Below are positions 1 through 13,071 of a stretch of 64,000 bases of DNA, piece after piece. Below the pieces are notes generated by a model that was given only the letters and a program-made list of their open reading frames with translations, was not told the origin of the DNA and made no database searches. The translations under genes were made by a program, and so were the position numbers. The DNA lies in contig NW_024881321.1 in assembly GCF_018691265.1 (NCBI RefSeq), positions 17,704,698 through 17,768,697 of the forward strand. Reading direction: 5' to 3'. How positions within the stretch are numbered: position 1 is the stretch's first letter; each line of letters opens with the position of its first letter. This DNA is from Tyto alba. Taxonomy: Eukaryota > Chordata > Aves > Strigiformes > Tytonidae.

Positions 1-2699
1 GTGCAGTACTTGCTCCTTGCAGGAGACTCCTTACTCTTACACATGTACCCCACGCCCCACCACCATCTCTAGGTGACAGCAAACTCTCACTCATGTTTCT
101 ATACAACCCGCGAAACAAGACTATCAATTCCTTTGTCTAATCATCTCACTTTGGATAAAGCAAATACTGGGCTAATCCATAGGATCATTGCCTGGCCCAC
201 TCCAAAAATGTAGGTGATAAATTATTTCCAAAAGCTGTGTGTTACATGTCTGAGACCACATCTATTCAAGACTACAGGGAGCTTTGTCAAAGCAACTATT
301 GCGTAAGGTGCAGTACCCTTCCATAAAAATTGGAATGTGGTCTCACCACAAGAATTTGCAGTCCAGTTGGGGCAATTTTAAATGCTACTCTATTGCTGTA
401 CAATTTCATCTGAGAACAGTCACTTTCATAAGCAGTATGTGGCAGATTCAAGACAACAGTAACATATTTCAGCGTGACAATGAACTCCAGGATTAAGCTC
501 ACAGGTTATCATTCACCCAATGGTATTTTGGCTCTGGAGTTAACCCTAGTGAAAGTCAGAGAGCTTGCCTGTTGATCATACTTGCCCTACCTACTGTGCC
601 ACCCTTGGTTGATTGCAACCATCCTTGTTAACATTCTTCCTAATCATCGCTAGGTGGTCTGCTACTTTTTGTAGTTCTTATATTTCTAGGTGATCTACTG
701 GAGAAAGGAGCTTTTAGCTGCTCAGAAAAAAAAAAAAAAAAACAAAAAAAAACAAAAAAAAAAAAAAAAAAACAAAAAAACCACAAGCAAGTTTGTGAAC
801 TTCACAGAACTCACCTTCTGTCAAACAAAGAATTAATAGTATTCAAGTCTCCTCGACAGCAAAAGGAACAGGAAAAAAGGTTCTATTAATATTTTGTAAA
901 TAAGAATCAACAAAACATTAACAGAAAACATCTGAAAACAATTCCACAGCAATTACAGTCTTAAACCAGTCATATACAGCTGAATAAATTCACAGGTAGG
1001 AACTTGACTTCAAGTAGAGAAAAGGCTGCATTTCTTTTATTACATTTCCCATTCCTGAGATCTACTTTTAATTGTAGACTAGGATGCCAACCACTGCCCA
1101 AACCAGCGCTTGTTTGGAATGCATCAGTTCTGCATGTGTCCTGTCCATAAAATGGCCCACATTACAGCAGCCCACAGGAAGGAAGCCTAGACACAGGCAT
1201 TAAGACAGCTTACTTTTCATCTCTGAAAATAAGATGATGAATTCCAGCTAAATTCCAGAGCACCGGTTTCACTAGCGATACTTATGAACCTGCATACAAG
1301 AACAGAGACATGCTCCTTAGAGCACAAACCAAAGTGTGGGCTGGCAGATGAGTGCCAGTTTGGAGTCTCCACTGCTGACAGTCCTGTTTTCACCATAAAT
1401 GATCAGGCAGGCAGAACTTACTTTCTACATACTGAATGGAAATAACTTTTAACTGAGTCTTAAGGAACTGAACTGATTTAACAGTTTTCAGTACCTCCAG
1501 TCATGCAGGACAGGCACAGAAAAGAGTTTGTCCCTCAGCAGCTTATACTGCCAGAGGGAATAACATGAAATTAGTCCCTACAGCAGATGTCCATCTTCCC
1601 CAACCCACAACAGTAGACTAATCGTTTGCTAAAACAATAAATGAAGATTTGGGCTGAAGTTAAAACAGACTTCTCTGTAGATGTTCCCTATAAATCTAGG
1701 AGCTTCCACAGAAGTGTATGTCATCTGGGAGACACACTGTAAAGACAGTGCACAGAGAAATATGCTACATGTGTAGGAAATACATGCAAGAATGTATGCT
1801 TGTAGGGACCTGGGAAGGCTTCTGTCCTGCTGTTTTTCTTTCCTCTCCCTGCCTTCTCAGTAAGCACCACTAAAGAAGGAAAAAAGAGTTAACTGACCTT
1901 AACAAGATCATTTTGTTTTGTTTGAAGAATCAGACTACCATATAATGAGGCTACACACCATAGAGGAGATGAGGACCACAATTGCAGAGAGGACATTTGA
2001 AATTTTCAATTTGCACCAAAAGTTATTAAGTCTATTATACTAAAGAACTTCTACATGCTAGGATAGACATTGCATCCTATCTTTTATTAGTGTGAGTCTT
2101 GACTAGTCATAATAAAATATCTTAGCCAGCAACTTCAGATCCCTCAGTAAAGCACTCAGTTTTCTATGTACAGTGCACATCTTCCAAAAAAAGAATCTTC
2201 TGTCATACCTCAAGAGCGAGTTGCTTAAAAATCATATTTGGATTCAAATATTTATAAATTACCAGTGTGATGTGGTTAATGAAGGACAGAAAACCTGGAC
2301 AGGAATGCCATGTGCTGCAAAGTACTTAAACAAGATATAGAGGGTAAGGTTTACCATACCTAAAAGTTCACATGGCATCTGTTCTCCTGACTCCACATCA
2401 GAATTCCTAGACATAGTCAGTTAGAACACAGACTGTAGCAACCTTTGTCTAACATGCATTAAAAAAGAAAAAATTATCACTTTCTTCTTTAACTAAGATG
2501 ACTCATTAAGAATTGGCAGGTAGACAGAGAACCTGGTAGACTGTGAGACAGGACTGGGTGAACACATTTTTTTCTAGCACCGTTAACCAAAAAGTTACAG
2601 AAACACATCTCTCTCGGGGGTGCCCAACACCAGTACAGTTTTCAGCTTCAGACAGTAGAATTTGTAACAGTTTTTAGAGGTATTTTCTAAATAGCTAAC
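1..2699 (-). other. TBC1D4: Intron 14, partial
   Basis: This is AT-rich intronic DNA downstream of the last visible exon. I looked on the minus strand for the next conserved segment (the start of the TBC domain) and did not find it. The one marked feature is the A-rich simple repeat at 726-780. No other gene is supported. Confidence 0.8.
726..780. repeat. A-rich simple repeat
   Basis: About 55 bases of A with only three single C interruptions. It could be the remnant tail of a retrotransposed element on the plus strand, but no body of an element is recognisable before it. Confidence 0.9.
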
Positions 2700-2909
2700 C
2701 TTCCAGCTTCTGGTTTTCTTTTTCCATTCGAAGTAACAGAATTTGTTGATGGATGGCTTTTCTCCACAGACTTTGTAGTTCTTCTGAGTTTTTTCTCTCC
2801 CCAGTTTTATCTGGACCATCCTCATTTTGCAATACCAGAACAAGAGGGTCCTCCTCCAGGGGTGGAGCAAGAGGGGATAATGGTAACAATTCACTTCCGT
2901 CATGACCAT
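2700..2909 (-). CDS. TBC1D4: TBC1D4 exon 14-like: segment just before the Rab-GAP domain
   Basis: This exon has 210 bases; two bases complete an Asp codon and it leaves one base of the next codon. The translation [20 protein letters not shown] is followed by an acidic stretch and then [20 protein letters not shown] and QKLE. The [22 protein letters not shown] helix is nearly invariant in TBC1D4 and TBC1D1 and leads into the TBC domain. The acceptor is TTTCTGGTTCTTTGCAG and the donor GTTAGC, also not ideal. Two overlapping minus-strand frames run through this exon; only the one starting GHDGSELL matches the family. The next exon, encoding the start of the GAP domain, is not in the remaining 2.7 kb that I could see. 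Confidence 0.96.
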
Positions 2910-3816
2910 CTGCAAAGAACCAGAAAGCTATTAGAGGAAGCTCAGATTGTTTGACATATCACAAAAATCTAAGTCATAGCAGAACAAAAATAGCTGTCTT
3001 TCACATTCAGCAGTGAGGTGCAGATCCCAAAAACAGAGAAAAAGCAGTTCAACAACAGAAAATGATTTTTAAATAAAGTTATAATTAAATGAAATAAAGC
3101 TAAATTAATGGTCACCCAGTATTTCAACTCTCTCCCCTGCTTGTTCCTTCTGGAGTTACAAACAGGCATTTATTCATAGTCTCCCTTACAGTTGAGCTTG
3201 TTTACTGCTGTGATTTAGCACAGACTCTATACTAAAAGCAACTTTTTTCCATCTGCTAAGCTGCACTGTAGGCAGTGCTATAGCACTTCATGGTCATTAA
3301 ATATAGAGATCGTCATTTACCTATGGTTGTGAATTCTGCCAGCAGGACTTTATCAACATAGCAGGATTTCAGATAGTTCAGTCATTTCTATCTTAAATGA
3401 CCTAAAGCTATAAGAATTATTAACACACCCAACAGGTGATCTGTTTAGTACAAGGACAAGGCAGAAAATTTCCTGTTTTCTGAAAACATTGCTATCATGT
3501 AAGCAGGCTAGAGTAAAAATCCGCTAACTGTTAAAGAGGATCTCTTTGTCAGCAAGAGGCAGTTCTTCACTCCCATGCTAACAGTGCAGCCACAGCAGAT
3601 TGCAATTAATTTGATTTTGATGACAGAATCCTCTGTTCAAAGCAACAAAGACCTAAAGCCAGCTGAGCATGACTGATCTCTAGTGAGGTTCTAGGAAGAA
3701 TATGATATCAAGCTGATTCCCTTCTCCCTTTCATATTTTCACATGTTGCAGTTCACTATAGTGATAACTATTCAGTTACAATTGCTTGTTTATTTTCTTT
3801 AAAAGCACACACAGAC
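2910..3816 (-). other. TBC1D4: Intron between exons 13 and 14
   Basis: A 907-base AT-rich intron with a GTCTGT donor and a TTTGCAG acceptor. Nothing else is recognisable. Confidence 0.9.
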
Positions 3817-3977
3817 CTGGATGCTGCATCTTGGAAGGAGATTTATTCATAGGTGAAGCTACCTGCAGGAATATTCTCCGCCGCCAGGAGATGCGGCGAG
3901 GTGTAAGTGTGGCCCCCACAGCATTTAGAGATTCACTGCTGCAGACTGCTGATGTTCTTTTCTTTCCCTCTCCATCA
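3817..3977 (-). CDS. TBC1D4: TBC1D4 exon 13-like: S751 region and start of pre-GAP segment
   Basis: This exon has 161 bases. The first base (T) completes a Ser codon, followed by [20 protein letters not shown], then [20 protein letters not shown] and KSPSKMQHP, leaving one base of an Asp codon. TPRRISW and the [14 protein letters not shown] motif are strongly conserved in TBC1D4 and TBC1D1. Where human has KRTSS(751)T the window has KRTSAV, so the S751 equivalent is Ala, with Ser kept one place before. The acceptor is TTTCCTTCAG. The donor is GTCTGT, weak at position +3. A better-looking CAG/GTAGCT inside the exon would break the frame with the next exon, so the longer form is preferred. Confidence 0.93.
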
Positions 3978-5880
3978 CTGAAGGAAAGAAAAAGCAGATG
4001 GGGTGATCAGTCACCTTTGGAGGAAAAAATAAATAAATCTTTAAGTCTGTCAAATGTACAGCCAAACCTGCAGGAGCATTGCTGGGAAGCTTTAGAAGCG
4101 TGTTGTGTGTGAGCTTCACCTTTAACACAAAAGTGCCCAGTTGTTTTCTTGTAACAAGGAGCTGTGAGGTTTGCACTACATAACACCAGGAAGAATTCAT
4201 AGCATTCATACAGTGCTCAGCCAGAAGCTCTGAATAAAAGCTAAACCTTCCAAAAAGGTAAGGGAAAAACGCAGTAATATTTAGCCTCTAAAATTGACAG
4301 CAGTGAGTTTTGTTTTGTGGCACATGGGCAATCTGATGTAACCTGATACAATCTGATATACCCCTAAAAGCACAGATGTTGCTTTAGCAGAGCACAATGC
4401 TCCATTGAGTGCCATTTTAAACAGTATGATGAGCTCACAGGTGAATATTTAATTGGAGACAATGCTCTGGCCTCATCATGCAACCTCTTTCCTACGCTTC
4501 AATAAGTGGACACTTCACTTGCTGATGCAACATGAGGACACGTGGCCCCATTTGTGCAGCTCTAGCTGAAGGAACATAGACTTTGCAAACAGAGGGCAGG
4601 ATCAGTTCCTACCACAATGACCTGAAAGGAGCTGATCTCCTCCCCATTTGCCATATAGAAACAAATTTAGACAGTAATTTTTAACAGTAGCTTATGTTGC
4701 TGAAAGAGGCAAAGAGAAGATACAGGGAGGCTTTGCTGGGAGGTCATTTTACGAGAACACCAAGCACACCTCTCTACTGACTACTGCCAGAGGAAAGGAC
4801 ATTTAGCTTTCATAAGTACTTAAGCCACTTTCAGAAACATTTCAGCATTTTGCATTTGTAATAGTGAAGTAGGGGCACAGATTTCATATAGGAATGGGTA
4901 CATTGGTTATCTGCCACAAATTCTTCTTTGCAACATCAGCAGCATGACACACAACTATAGGCTTCTTGGGAAGACAGCATCAAACACAGGGAGCTGTGTC
5001 TGTAGCTTCATCTTAATCCCAGAGAAAACTGCTGTATCACCAGAGCCGTAGCTACATTCAAACCTTCATCCTGTAAAGAATTTCCATGCTACAGTGCAAA
5101 GTCCCTAAAAAGAGATGAAAGGAAGGCCCGGCACGTTAAATGTTCACTGTGTTTTTAGTGGTAAGTCAGTTGCAGATGATCACAGTTTGTCAGCTGCAGT
5201 CCATCTCCCCACATTTGCCTTGCACAAAAGGAGAAATCTACAAGGGAGGCAGACTATGAAGTTTCAGCTACACCTGTCTACCAGCTACACCATCTCAATC
5301 AGCAATTTTCATTTCAAATAGTCTGTGCTGAATGATAATCCACTGAGCTAGATTTGGCCTTTTTTTGTGACCAAAGTTGTCTCTATGCTAATGATCTACA
5401 ACGACTCTGACATCTGTAAACCTCAGTGAGCAAATTGGACTCACCATCATAGACAGATAGGAGACCCTGCTTTCATATCCTGTCAGAGAAATAATCATGT
5501 TTTCAAGTTCACCTACCCAGCATTAGGTACCACTCCTGCTCTCCTCTAAGAACAGTGTCATGGGCTGGGAGCCCTGGATAGCAGTCTGAATTATTCTCTA
5601 CTCCTGACTTAGTTTTTATAGCACCTCAGTTCCCTCTTCATCACACTATTAGTAGGTGGTCTCAGCAGAGCCCCACGTGGCACTAACCAAAACAGCAACA
5701 GAAAGCCCTGTGATAACGTTCTTTGGCTAACTCGTACGCAGCCTTTGCTGATGGGGTAACCACTGCTTGTGCTATCTAAACATAGACTACAAAACTAATT
5801 TTCAATCCAGAGGTGCTGTTTTCCAAAGCTATTTCAGTTCAGTCCAACAACTCTTGAAAACAAGGTATTGAGTTTGGAGA

Positions 5881-5902
5881 TATAAATATATATATATATA
5901 TG
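5881..5902. repeat. (TA)n microsatellite
   Basis: A short TA dinucleotide run, about nine units with one interruption, in the intron. Confidence 0.85.
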
Positions 5903-7550
5903 TAAAATAACTCATGATTCTATAACTAACTGTAATGAAACTACTCACTATTTCAACTCTTACATATCACATGTTAGACCACAAAAACTGAGTCATTCCA
6001 GTGTTTACTAAGTAGAAGCTACATAACAAGGGAATGAAAACTTCCTTTCTACTGCTATGTACAAAAATCTACATTCAGCTACTGTGCCCCTAAATGTGCA
6101 AATAGTCCTAGTAATAGTGTTCAATTTACAGTAGTAAAATTTACAGGAAAGTCAGAATAAGAGCATAGCTATTTTAGGGTATGAAACAAAGCCATTTACA
6201 TAATTTGAGTCACCGAGTTTATAGTGGGAAGGATTAGTCACAGGTACTACCTGTGAAGTGTGCAAATCACACAGTTCTGAGGACCTTTATTTCTGTTGGT
6301 AAACCCCCCCTTCCAAAATTCCCCTGACAGTTTAAACAACTAATATTAAATCACCTCCTCTTTCAAAGAGCTATCTGATGAGTGATTAGAGGAAAACTTT
6401 TGAAAGTCGCATGCACACACCTTGCCATATTCAGTGGAATACAAGGGCACCTGTGAAAACACCAAGATTTAGGAAAGGAAGGCTAGAAAAGGAGCAAAGA
6501 AAGTTTCCTCATTTGAAGACAGGCAGACAAGTCCTTAATATCAGATCTGAAGGTGTGAAACAATACCCTACAGAGTACAAGCAGGAAGAGATCAGAATAA
6601 AATTGTACTGTCTCCTATCCTGTGATGAAATTGTTCAGAAGACCGGTGCAAAAAACTGATGAGCTAACTCAATTATATATTCCCCACCTTGAAACAGGAG
6701 TTGCACAATACTTATTCCCTGGACTTTACCATCTCTCATACCTAAACCTAACTGTCTGACTTTCACTCTTGGTCAATTTGCAAGATTAGTTCAGGTTTTA
6801 AGGTAGAGCTGCTCTGCTCAGACAGGCCAACAACACCTCATACAGTCCCTCTGAACAGGGTGAGGGTAAAGAAAAAAAAAGAGTATCTGACCATTAGCTA
6901 TCAGCTCCCTGCAAAATAAGGAGCTTTATTAACATTATCAGAGACACTAAGAACAAAAGCAGCTCCAAAACAACAACTTCTTAGAGTTCAGTCATTGCTA
7001 CTAAAAAGCAGAGCAGAGTTTTCATTACCTCCAAACCTGGGGAAACAGACTTTCACAACTTCCTTGTCAGGACACTGATACCAAACCTCAAATGCTCACA
7101 GGAAAATTCTTAAAATTCTTAGGAAAAGACCCTGTTCTGACAACACACAAGCTTTAACATCGACATGGGAAACATGTTGCAAAGGTCAACTACCAGAAAT
7201 AGTCTAATCATTAATTCCAGTTTTTAATGAAGTTTTCCACTTTTTCTTAAAGTTGTTACCTCAAACTCAGTAAATTTGTTAACTGCTCTACAAACTATGG
7301 ATTACAGACCCTAGACACTGGGGAAAGGCAGAGGATGAAGATTTCTTGGGTTACACAGTGACATAGCCACCAATAAGAAAAAAAAGGAACTACTTTCTAC
7401 AAGTTCCTGTCCTGCTGCAACCTACCAACAACTGAGCAAGATGAAATGTACCAGAGTCAGTGCACTGCAAATTCAGAGATAACAGTATATAAAAACTTAA
7501 AACTTCAAATTAAGAACTGAACTGCCAACCAGAACATGATTGCAAAAACT

Positions 7551-7631
7551 GTTTTGTTTTGGTTTTGTTTGTTTGTTGTTTTTTTTTTGTTGTTTTGTTT
7601 TTGTTACTGTTGTTGTTTGCTTTGTTTTTTT

Positions 7632-7663
<32 letters not shown>

Positions 7664-7674
7664 GTTGTTTTTTT
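7551..7674. repeat. T-rich (TTTTG)n/(TTG)n simple repeat
   Basis: About 124 bases of T broken by single G residues, including a run of five TTTTG-type units. Read on the gene strand it is A-rich with C, the same style as several other tracts in this window. The poly-Phe/Leu/Val open frame through it is a composition artefact. Confidence 0.92.
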
Positions 7675-8227
7675 AAACTTTATTTATTTTAAGAAAATGA
7701 TAACTAGATTATGGTACAGCTTCTCCATCAGAATATTTCAGCTTTGTAAAACAGACATATGAAAGGGCAAAAACAAATATTCCAATAGAGAAATTCCTCA
7801 AAATGAAGAATTTCCGATGTATTTTACTTACTGTTCCTGTCTTGATCACTTAACATACCCCCCATGCAGCTCTGGAAAAAATGATATAATACTCTATATT
7901 TAAAACAAATGGATCACAGTTCAATTTGAAGAATAATGGTTCTCCATAAGGCTATTTAGCCTATGCTTCTGATCCAACACAGAAACCAAAATGTTTGCAT
8001 GCAATAAAAAGTGAAAAACTATAAATTCAATATAAGGCCTCAAATATTTCAGTCTATACTTTTATCCTTAAGATGTTAAGAGTGATAATCCAAGTACTCG
8101 TGAGTACAGAGTACTAAACATCTAAGCTTTTTATTTCAGGTTATGCAACTCAGTTTCACCAAAGCATTATCCCATTCACTATTCTAACAGATAATGCATA
8201 GTATGAAGATGAGACAGCTAGTTTAGG

Positions 8228-8258
8228 GAAAACAAACAAACAAACAAAACTAAAAAAA
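8228..8258. repeat. (AAAC)n simple repeat
   Basis: A short run of AAAC units grading into A-rich sequence. Confidence 0.85.
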
Positions 8259-10396
8259 CCCCAACACCTCCAAAACTTGTTCAGATTACAAACATGCTTA
8301 TTGCTTGGTTTCAGTTACCTAAATCTCTTGCCAAAACTGTTCTTTAAAGTGCTCCCAAACACTGATATTTCAAAAAACACAAAGCTACCCCATTTCTTGT
8401 GAACTCTTTACACGATACTTACCTATTTTGCACTTGAGCCCATGCAAGCCAACTGACTCAAGAATAAACACTGTTGCTGCTCATGCCAAGGTTTGCATTT
8501 TTCCCCAGTTAGCTTTCATTTCAACTTCTTCTCTTGATTGCTCTAAGTAGCAATTGAATCAACTTGACCTACTTTGCAATTTGGAGGCTGACATGGTACA
8601 AATCCCCCAGATCAAGTATGGAAAGACAGCTAGTATTCCAACTCCCATGATTTAAACTGTCAGAAACCTATATGTAAGCCTAATACTTGAAGTATTCCCT
8701 TCCTCTGGGAGGAAAAAAAACTAGTTCCAATCAGTTTACACCTCTCTTACACTCAGGTGTGGTTCTCACTTCTGTCAAATATTTTTATTCTGAATAATTA
8801 CTTTCTGCTATTTTGTTTAAAGAACATTCTGCGTGAGAAATGTAGCTGTTTTAAAAAAGCAATCTGTTCAAATTCAAGTGGCGGTAAAACAGCTTAAATC
8901 ATCCTTGCATAACAATGCAATGAACAGGGACAGTGTGGGGTAGTCAAACCTATGCTGAATGTTGTCCCATTTTTAAAAGTGCTGCTTTTATTTTTATAAT
9001 AAAAAAACAAACAGATTCTTCCAATAGCCTAGTTTTCAGGAGTAGTTGTTGAATAAAAGCCAGAAATTCCAGTAGTTACAGAAATTAAAGTTTAAAAACA
9101 GATTATGCTCTCATATTCCTGTTTGTTTACCTCTATGTTGGCAAGATATTTTTTTTAAATCATTATGTGCATTTGTGCTCATATTTTAAATGCTGCACGA
9201 CACACTTGTCAAGTCAATATTATGCAGGCCATTTCTACCCTAGACTTCTCTCTAGACAAATGAATCGACAATGCAGTAAAAATATTCTGAAGGGACCTAT
9301 TGATGTCTTGATGCCCAACTTTACTATACTGTTCATTCCTTAAAGCAGAAAACATATCGGTGTTTTCTCTCTTCCAAATAAAACAGCATAGTAGTGATCA
9401 TTAGAATTTAACCCAAAAAGCTCAGCCTTCCCACAAACATTAGGAAAAAAATATATGTCTTTCACCATAGTGAGCTTATCTGAAGAATAAATTTTTTTCT
9501 CCTGGCTTTAGGCGTCTCCAACACAGCCATTTAAATCCTAGCAAGTCAACTGAGGCTTCCTTTCTAATGGAGGTTAAGGCACTTTTAGGGCATGATTCAT
9601 GCTTCCTAAATGACGATGTTCCCAGTGACAGGCACAACTAGATGTATTAGTGGTTGGGTAGGAAGGTAGATAAATAGGCAGGATCAGTTCTGTAAATGTC
9701 AGAATATTAAAGACAATCACATTAGGACGAGAGCAACTGGGCTGCAGAAACACCAACATCTCTCCAGTGATTATATGAAGATGTCTATGATCAGGTGAGA
9801 GGCACTCTACCCTGTATCTCCAACACTCTAGTATCAGTTTCTGAGTTTGTGACCATATGCCAAATGTGATGTAAACATGGAACAGAATCATCTTCTACAC
9901 AGCGGCCAGTACATAAAGACACGTACACAACAAGCAGAATTCCTTTTTAACACCCAGCTTCCCAGCTGACCTTGGCTTGGTGTTATTTGCATAGGCCCAT
10001 CTGACTGCTACAAATCAAACATCTTTCTAAAATGAATTCCAACTGAAACTGTCTCTGCTCCTTCACATCAAAGTTCACCAGAACACCAAGAAAAGCTGCC
10101 TGCTTCATCACATGTCATCTCAAAGCTACATGATAAAGAAGTCAGACTATAAAGAATTTTCCTCCAGCTCAATGTGGCTAGGATACACTTCATGAATGCA
10201 CAGTAACCATGATTATTTTTGGAGAGAAAGATGTACTGGAGTTTTAGTTAGGGTTTCTAACACTTAAATAGTAAAGGACTGTCACACCACGCTCAATTCC
10301 AACATAACATACACTCACATGAGAATGCTAAGAACATCTCACATTGAGCTTATGGGGATAGAAGATGGTCCTTTCAGTGAAAAACAGCCAAAAGGA

Positions 10397-10444
10397 ACAA
10401 AAAAAAACCCAAAACAAAACAAAACCAAAACCCAACAACAAACC
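10397..10444. repeat. A-rich (AAAAC)n simple repeat
   Basis: About 48 bases of A with C interruptions, in the same style as 17431-17510. Confidence 0.85.
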
Positions 10445-13071
10445 AATCTACAAGAAAAACCAGAGCGTAAAAAATTTTAACTTCCTCTCATTCCTAAACC
10501 TGATGGCACATCATACATTTGCAAGCTGTATTACGGAAAGTTTAGAGTTTCAGCCACCATCAATTGGACAACACGTTCCATTCTCCATTAGCCAGTTCAA
10601 GTGACAGCTGGATCACCTCAGTCACTCTTACCACGTCAGCATTATTCATTCAGCACTTCTTTCTGATTATATTTGTTATATTCACTTTGTGAACCCAACT
10701 AGATGCCAACACTTCACCCTTGCTACTGCAGTTTGCTTATCATGACATTCAGGCCTAGTTGCTCCTAGCAAGATCTATAGCTAATGAGATCCCACTTTCA
10801 CAAGAGTTTTCACACAAATTAAAGATTAAATCGTATCAGAAACCTGTATACTATAAAATTTAAGTAGAAACAGGGGGGTCTTCTGGGAATTACTCTTAAT
10901 TTGAAGATCTCCCCACCTTACAGTTCAAAACTCCATTATAATGAAACATAGTATGTTGACTAGCATATGTAACCAATTCCAGAAAGAGTAATATCTCAGA
11001 TATTTCAGCTTGGAATCAGCTGGCACTGAAACATAGTTTTAGTACAATACTCAATACCTACATTCCTCAAATCCAGAAACCTAGGTTTAATGGGATCCAG
11101 CTGCCTGTACAAACTGACCTGGGCATTGGTTCAGCTTGGACCAAGTCTGAGAACTGAAGGGAACACAGAAATTAAGTTGGACTGGAACACAAATAAGAGG
11201 TTGTCCATAAAAGGTTATTTTTTTGTCATTCCCCTGCATACCCTGGTTTGTACTCATCAGTTTCTTTAATTTCAACTTCAATAATTTGACTGCCACTCAG
11301 TCTAGTGTTAATGCAGTATAGTAGATAACTGAAAAATTGAGCATTCAATTCACTTACATAGTAACTATTACTGGACACAAGCTTTAGAACAGGCAATAGT
11401 AAAAGCCTACTTCTGAACTGGATGAGATGTCAATCTCTCCTTGCAAATTTCAAAACCATACACTGCTTATTCCTTATTCATTTGTGCTTGGGTAAGAAGG
11501 TGGCGTCACCTTAAAGTGACTCCCTCTTCAAAACTGAAAAACTTCTAAGACTGGTTTTGGAAAGACCTCTAAAAAATAAGTAATGATCAGTTTACATTAT
11601 ACCTCTATCTCAAAGTGAATCTAGACAATTTACCTTTTACTTCTTAAAAGCTGTAAGGATGTTTCACCTTATTCCAATTACACAAGTCTATTCTGCTGGA
11701 AGGACCTAAACTGTAGAAATTTCCCACTAAGTGTTCTGTACTTGTGTCTACATTATAGTTTTTGGCTGTATGCTGTACACCAATTACAGATTAGAGGCCA
11801 GAAAGAGACACTTTAAATGTCAGTGAAATCAAGGTAGGGTACAGTGTGCTTAAGGAGATGATACATACATTACATGTATTCTAATCTACATATTATTAGA
11901 AATGACTAATCCAAACTGTATCTTAAAGCCACCTTTAGGTCAGCTGCCACTCATTAGTTTGTATATTCACATAATTTCTTACAGTCTACCCTAAAATGGA
12001 GATGACAAAGTAAGATGTTTTTAATGAAACTGTACTCCACAAGGTGAAGTTTCTTTAGGCACCCCTAAAAACTTACACACCCATCTCACACAGCTGAAAT
12101 CCCCATGTATTAAGAGTCCTAACACACAATCCAGATCTCATCAGCACTTGTTTTTGGTAAGACTGCAACCTACTGTTATTTTTCCAGGGAGAAACAGTCA
12201 CAAAAGCACCTTCTACAACTCCACAGTTTTTTCTCAGGAACGATTAGGGGAGAGCCACACTCAGAGATGAAGAGTACCAGAAACACAGGTATAGTTCAGT
12301 GAAGAAGGACAGACTGATGAAGGAAAAAGGAGCTGCCATTGACAGAAAAGAAATAAAAAGGCCAGCAACTGACAACAGAAACAATCATGAAGTTCAAAAG
12401 TACAGCTCCACCTTATTCACTACAGGCCTACTTCAGAAAAATAACTCACACACAGTTTCCCTCAAGCACCCTCCTGAAGGAGAGCCTATGCTTAGAAATG
12501 TGACTTCCATTCAGACGCTCAGTCTTTCACACTGATATCAGAAAGACCTTCTTGTATCTTCACTTCTTCCTCACTCTTCTTCAATTGGAAGTTATTTGCT
12601 GATTCTCTCTAAACATCTTGCAGCTGGTATCACCCAGCTAACTTGGTGTTTTTCCCCTTCCTCATGCGCAGGCACCCCATGTTAGTACTGTACACTCTTC
12701 ATATCACTCTTATTTTCACATGCCAATGACCACAACAACACATGCTGGTTTTCATTCAGCAGAGAAAGCATTAAATTGGTGTGACATTCCTAAAAAACAT
12801 TGCATTTCATGTGACAAACCAATGCAGCAGATTCGCAACACTGCAACAGAAATAGGTCACTCTTACTAGATGTCAGCAGACAAGCCTCCATTTTTAACAG
12901 GCTTTTTTGGCCAAAAGCCTGTTTGCCCATTTGCATCAAGTACTTAAGAAGTGTGTTAGGAATGCAGGAGCACAAGGCAGAGTGGGAGAGAACCCGTGTG
13001 CTGCATTGCACTGGGAATCCTGTTGTTAAGCTGGTGGCACTGAAGAACTAGGCAGGAGACAACGCTCTCAC

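Larger units (their letters stand above)
3978..13071 (-). other. TBC1D4: Intron between exons 11 and 13 (9.1 kb)
   Basis: This is the longest complete intron in the window. It contains simple repeats at 5881-5902, 7551-7674, 8228-8258 and 10397-10444. The human gene has a very small exon 12 in the equivalent intron (a handful of residues, like DTASES); I searched by eye for a match on the minus strand and did not find one. Either it is diverged, missed, or absent here. Confidence 0.8.

Noticed and set aside
2595..2915. A longer minus-strand frame overlapping the last exon
   Set aside because: It is in a different frame from the conserved TBC1D4 translation and matches nothing.
3786..4112. 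Plus-strand frame of 108 residues over 3786-4112
   Set aside because: It is antisense to the TBC1D4 exon at 3817-3977, which has family match, phase and splice sites.
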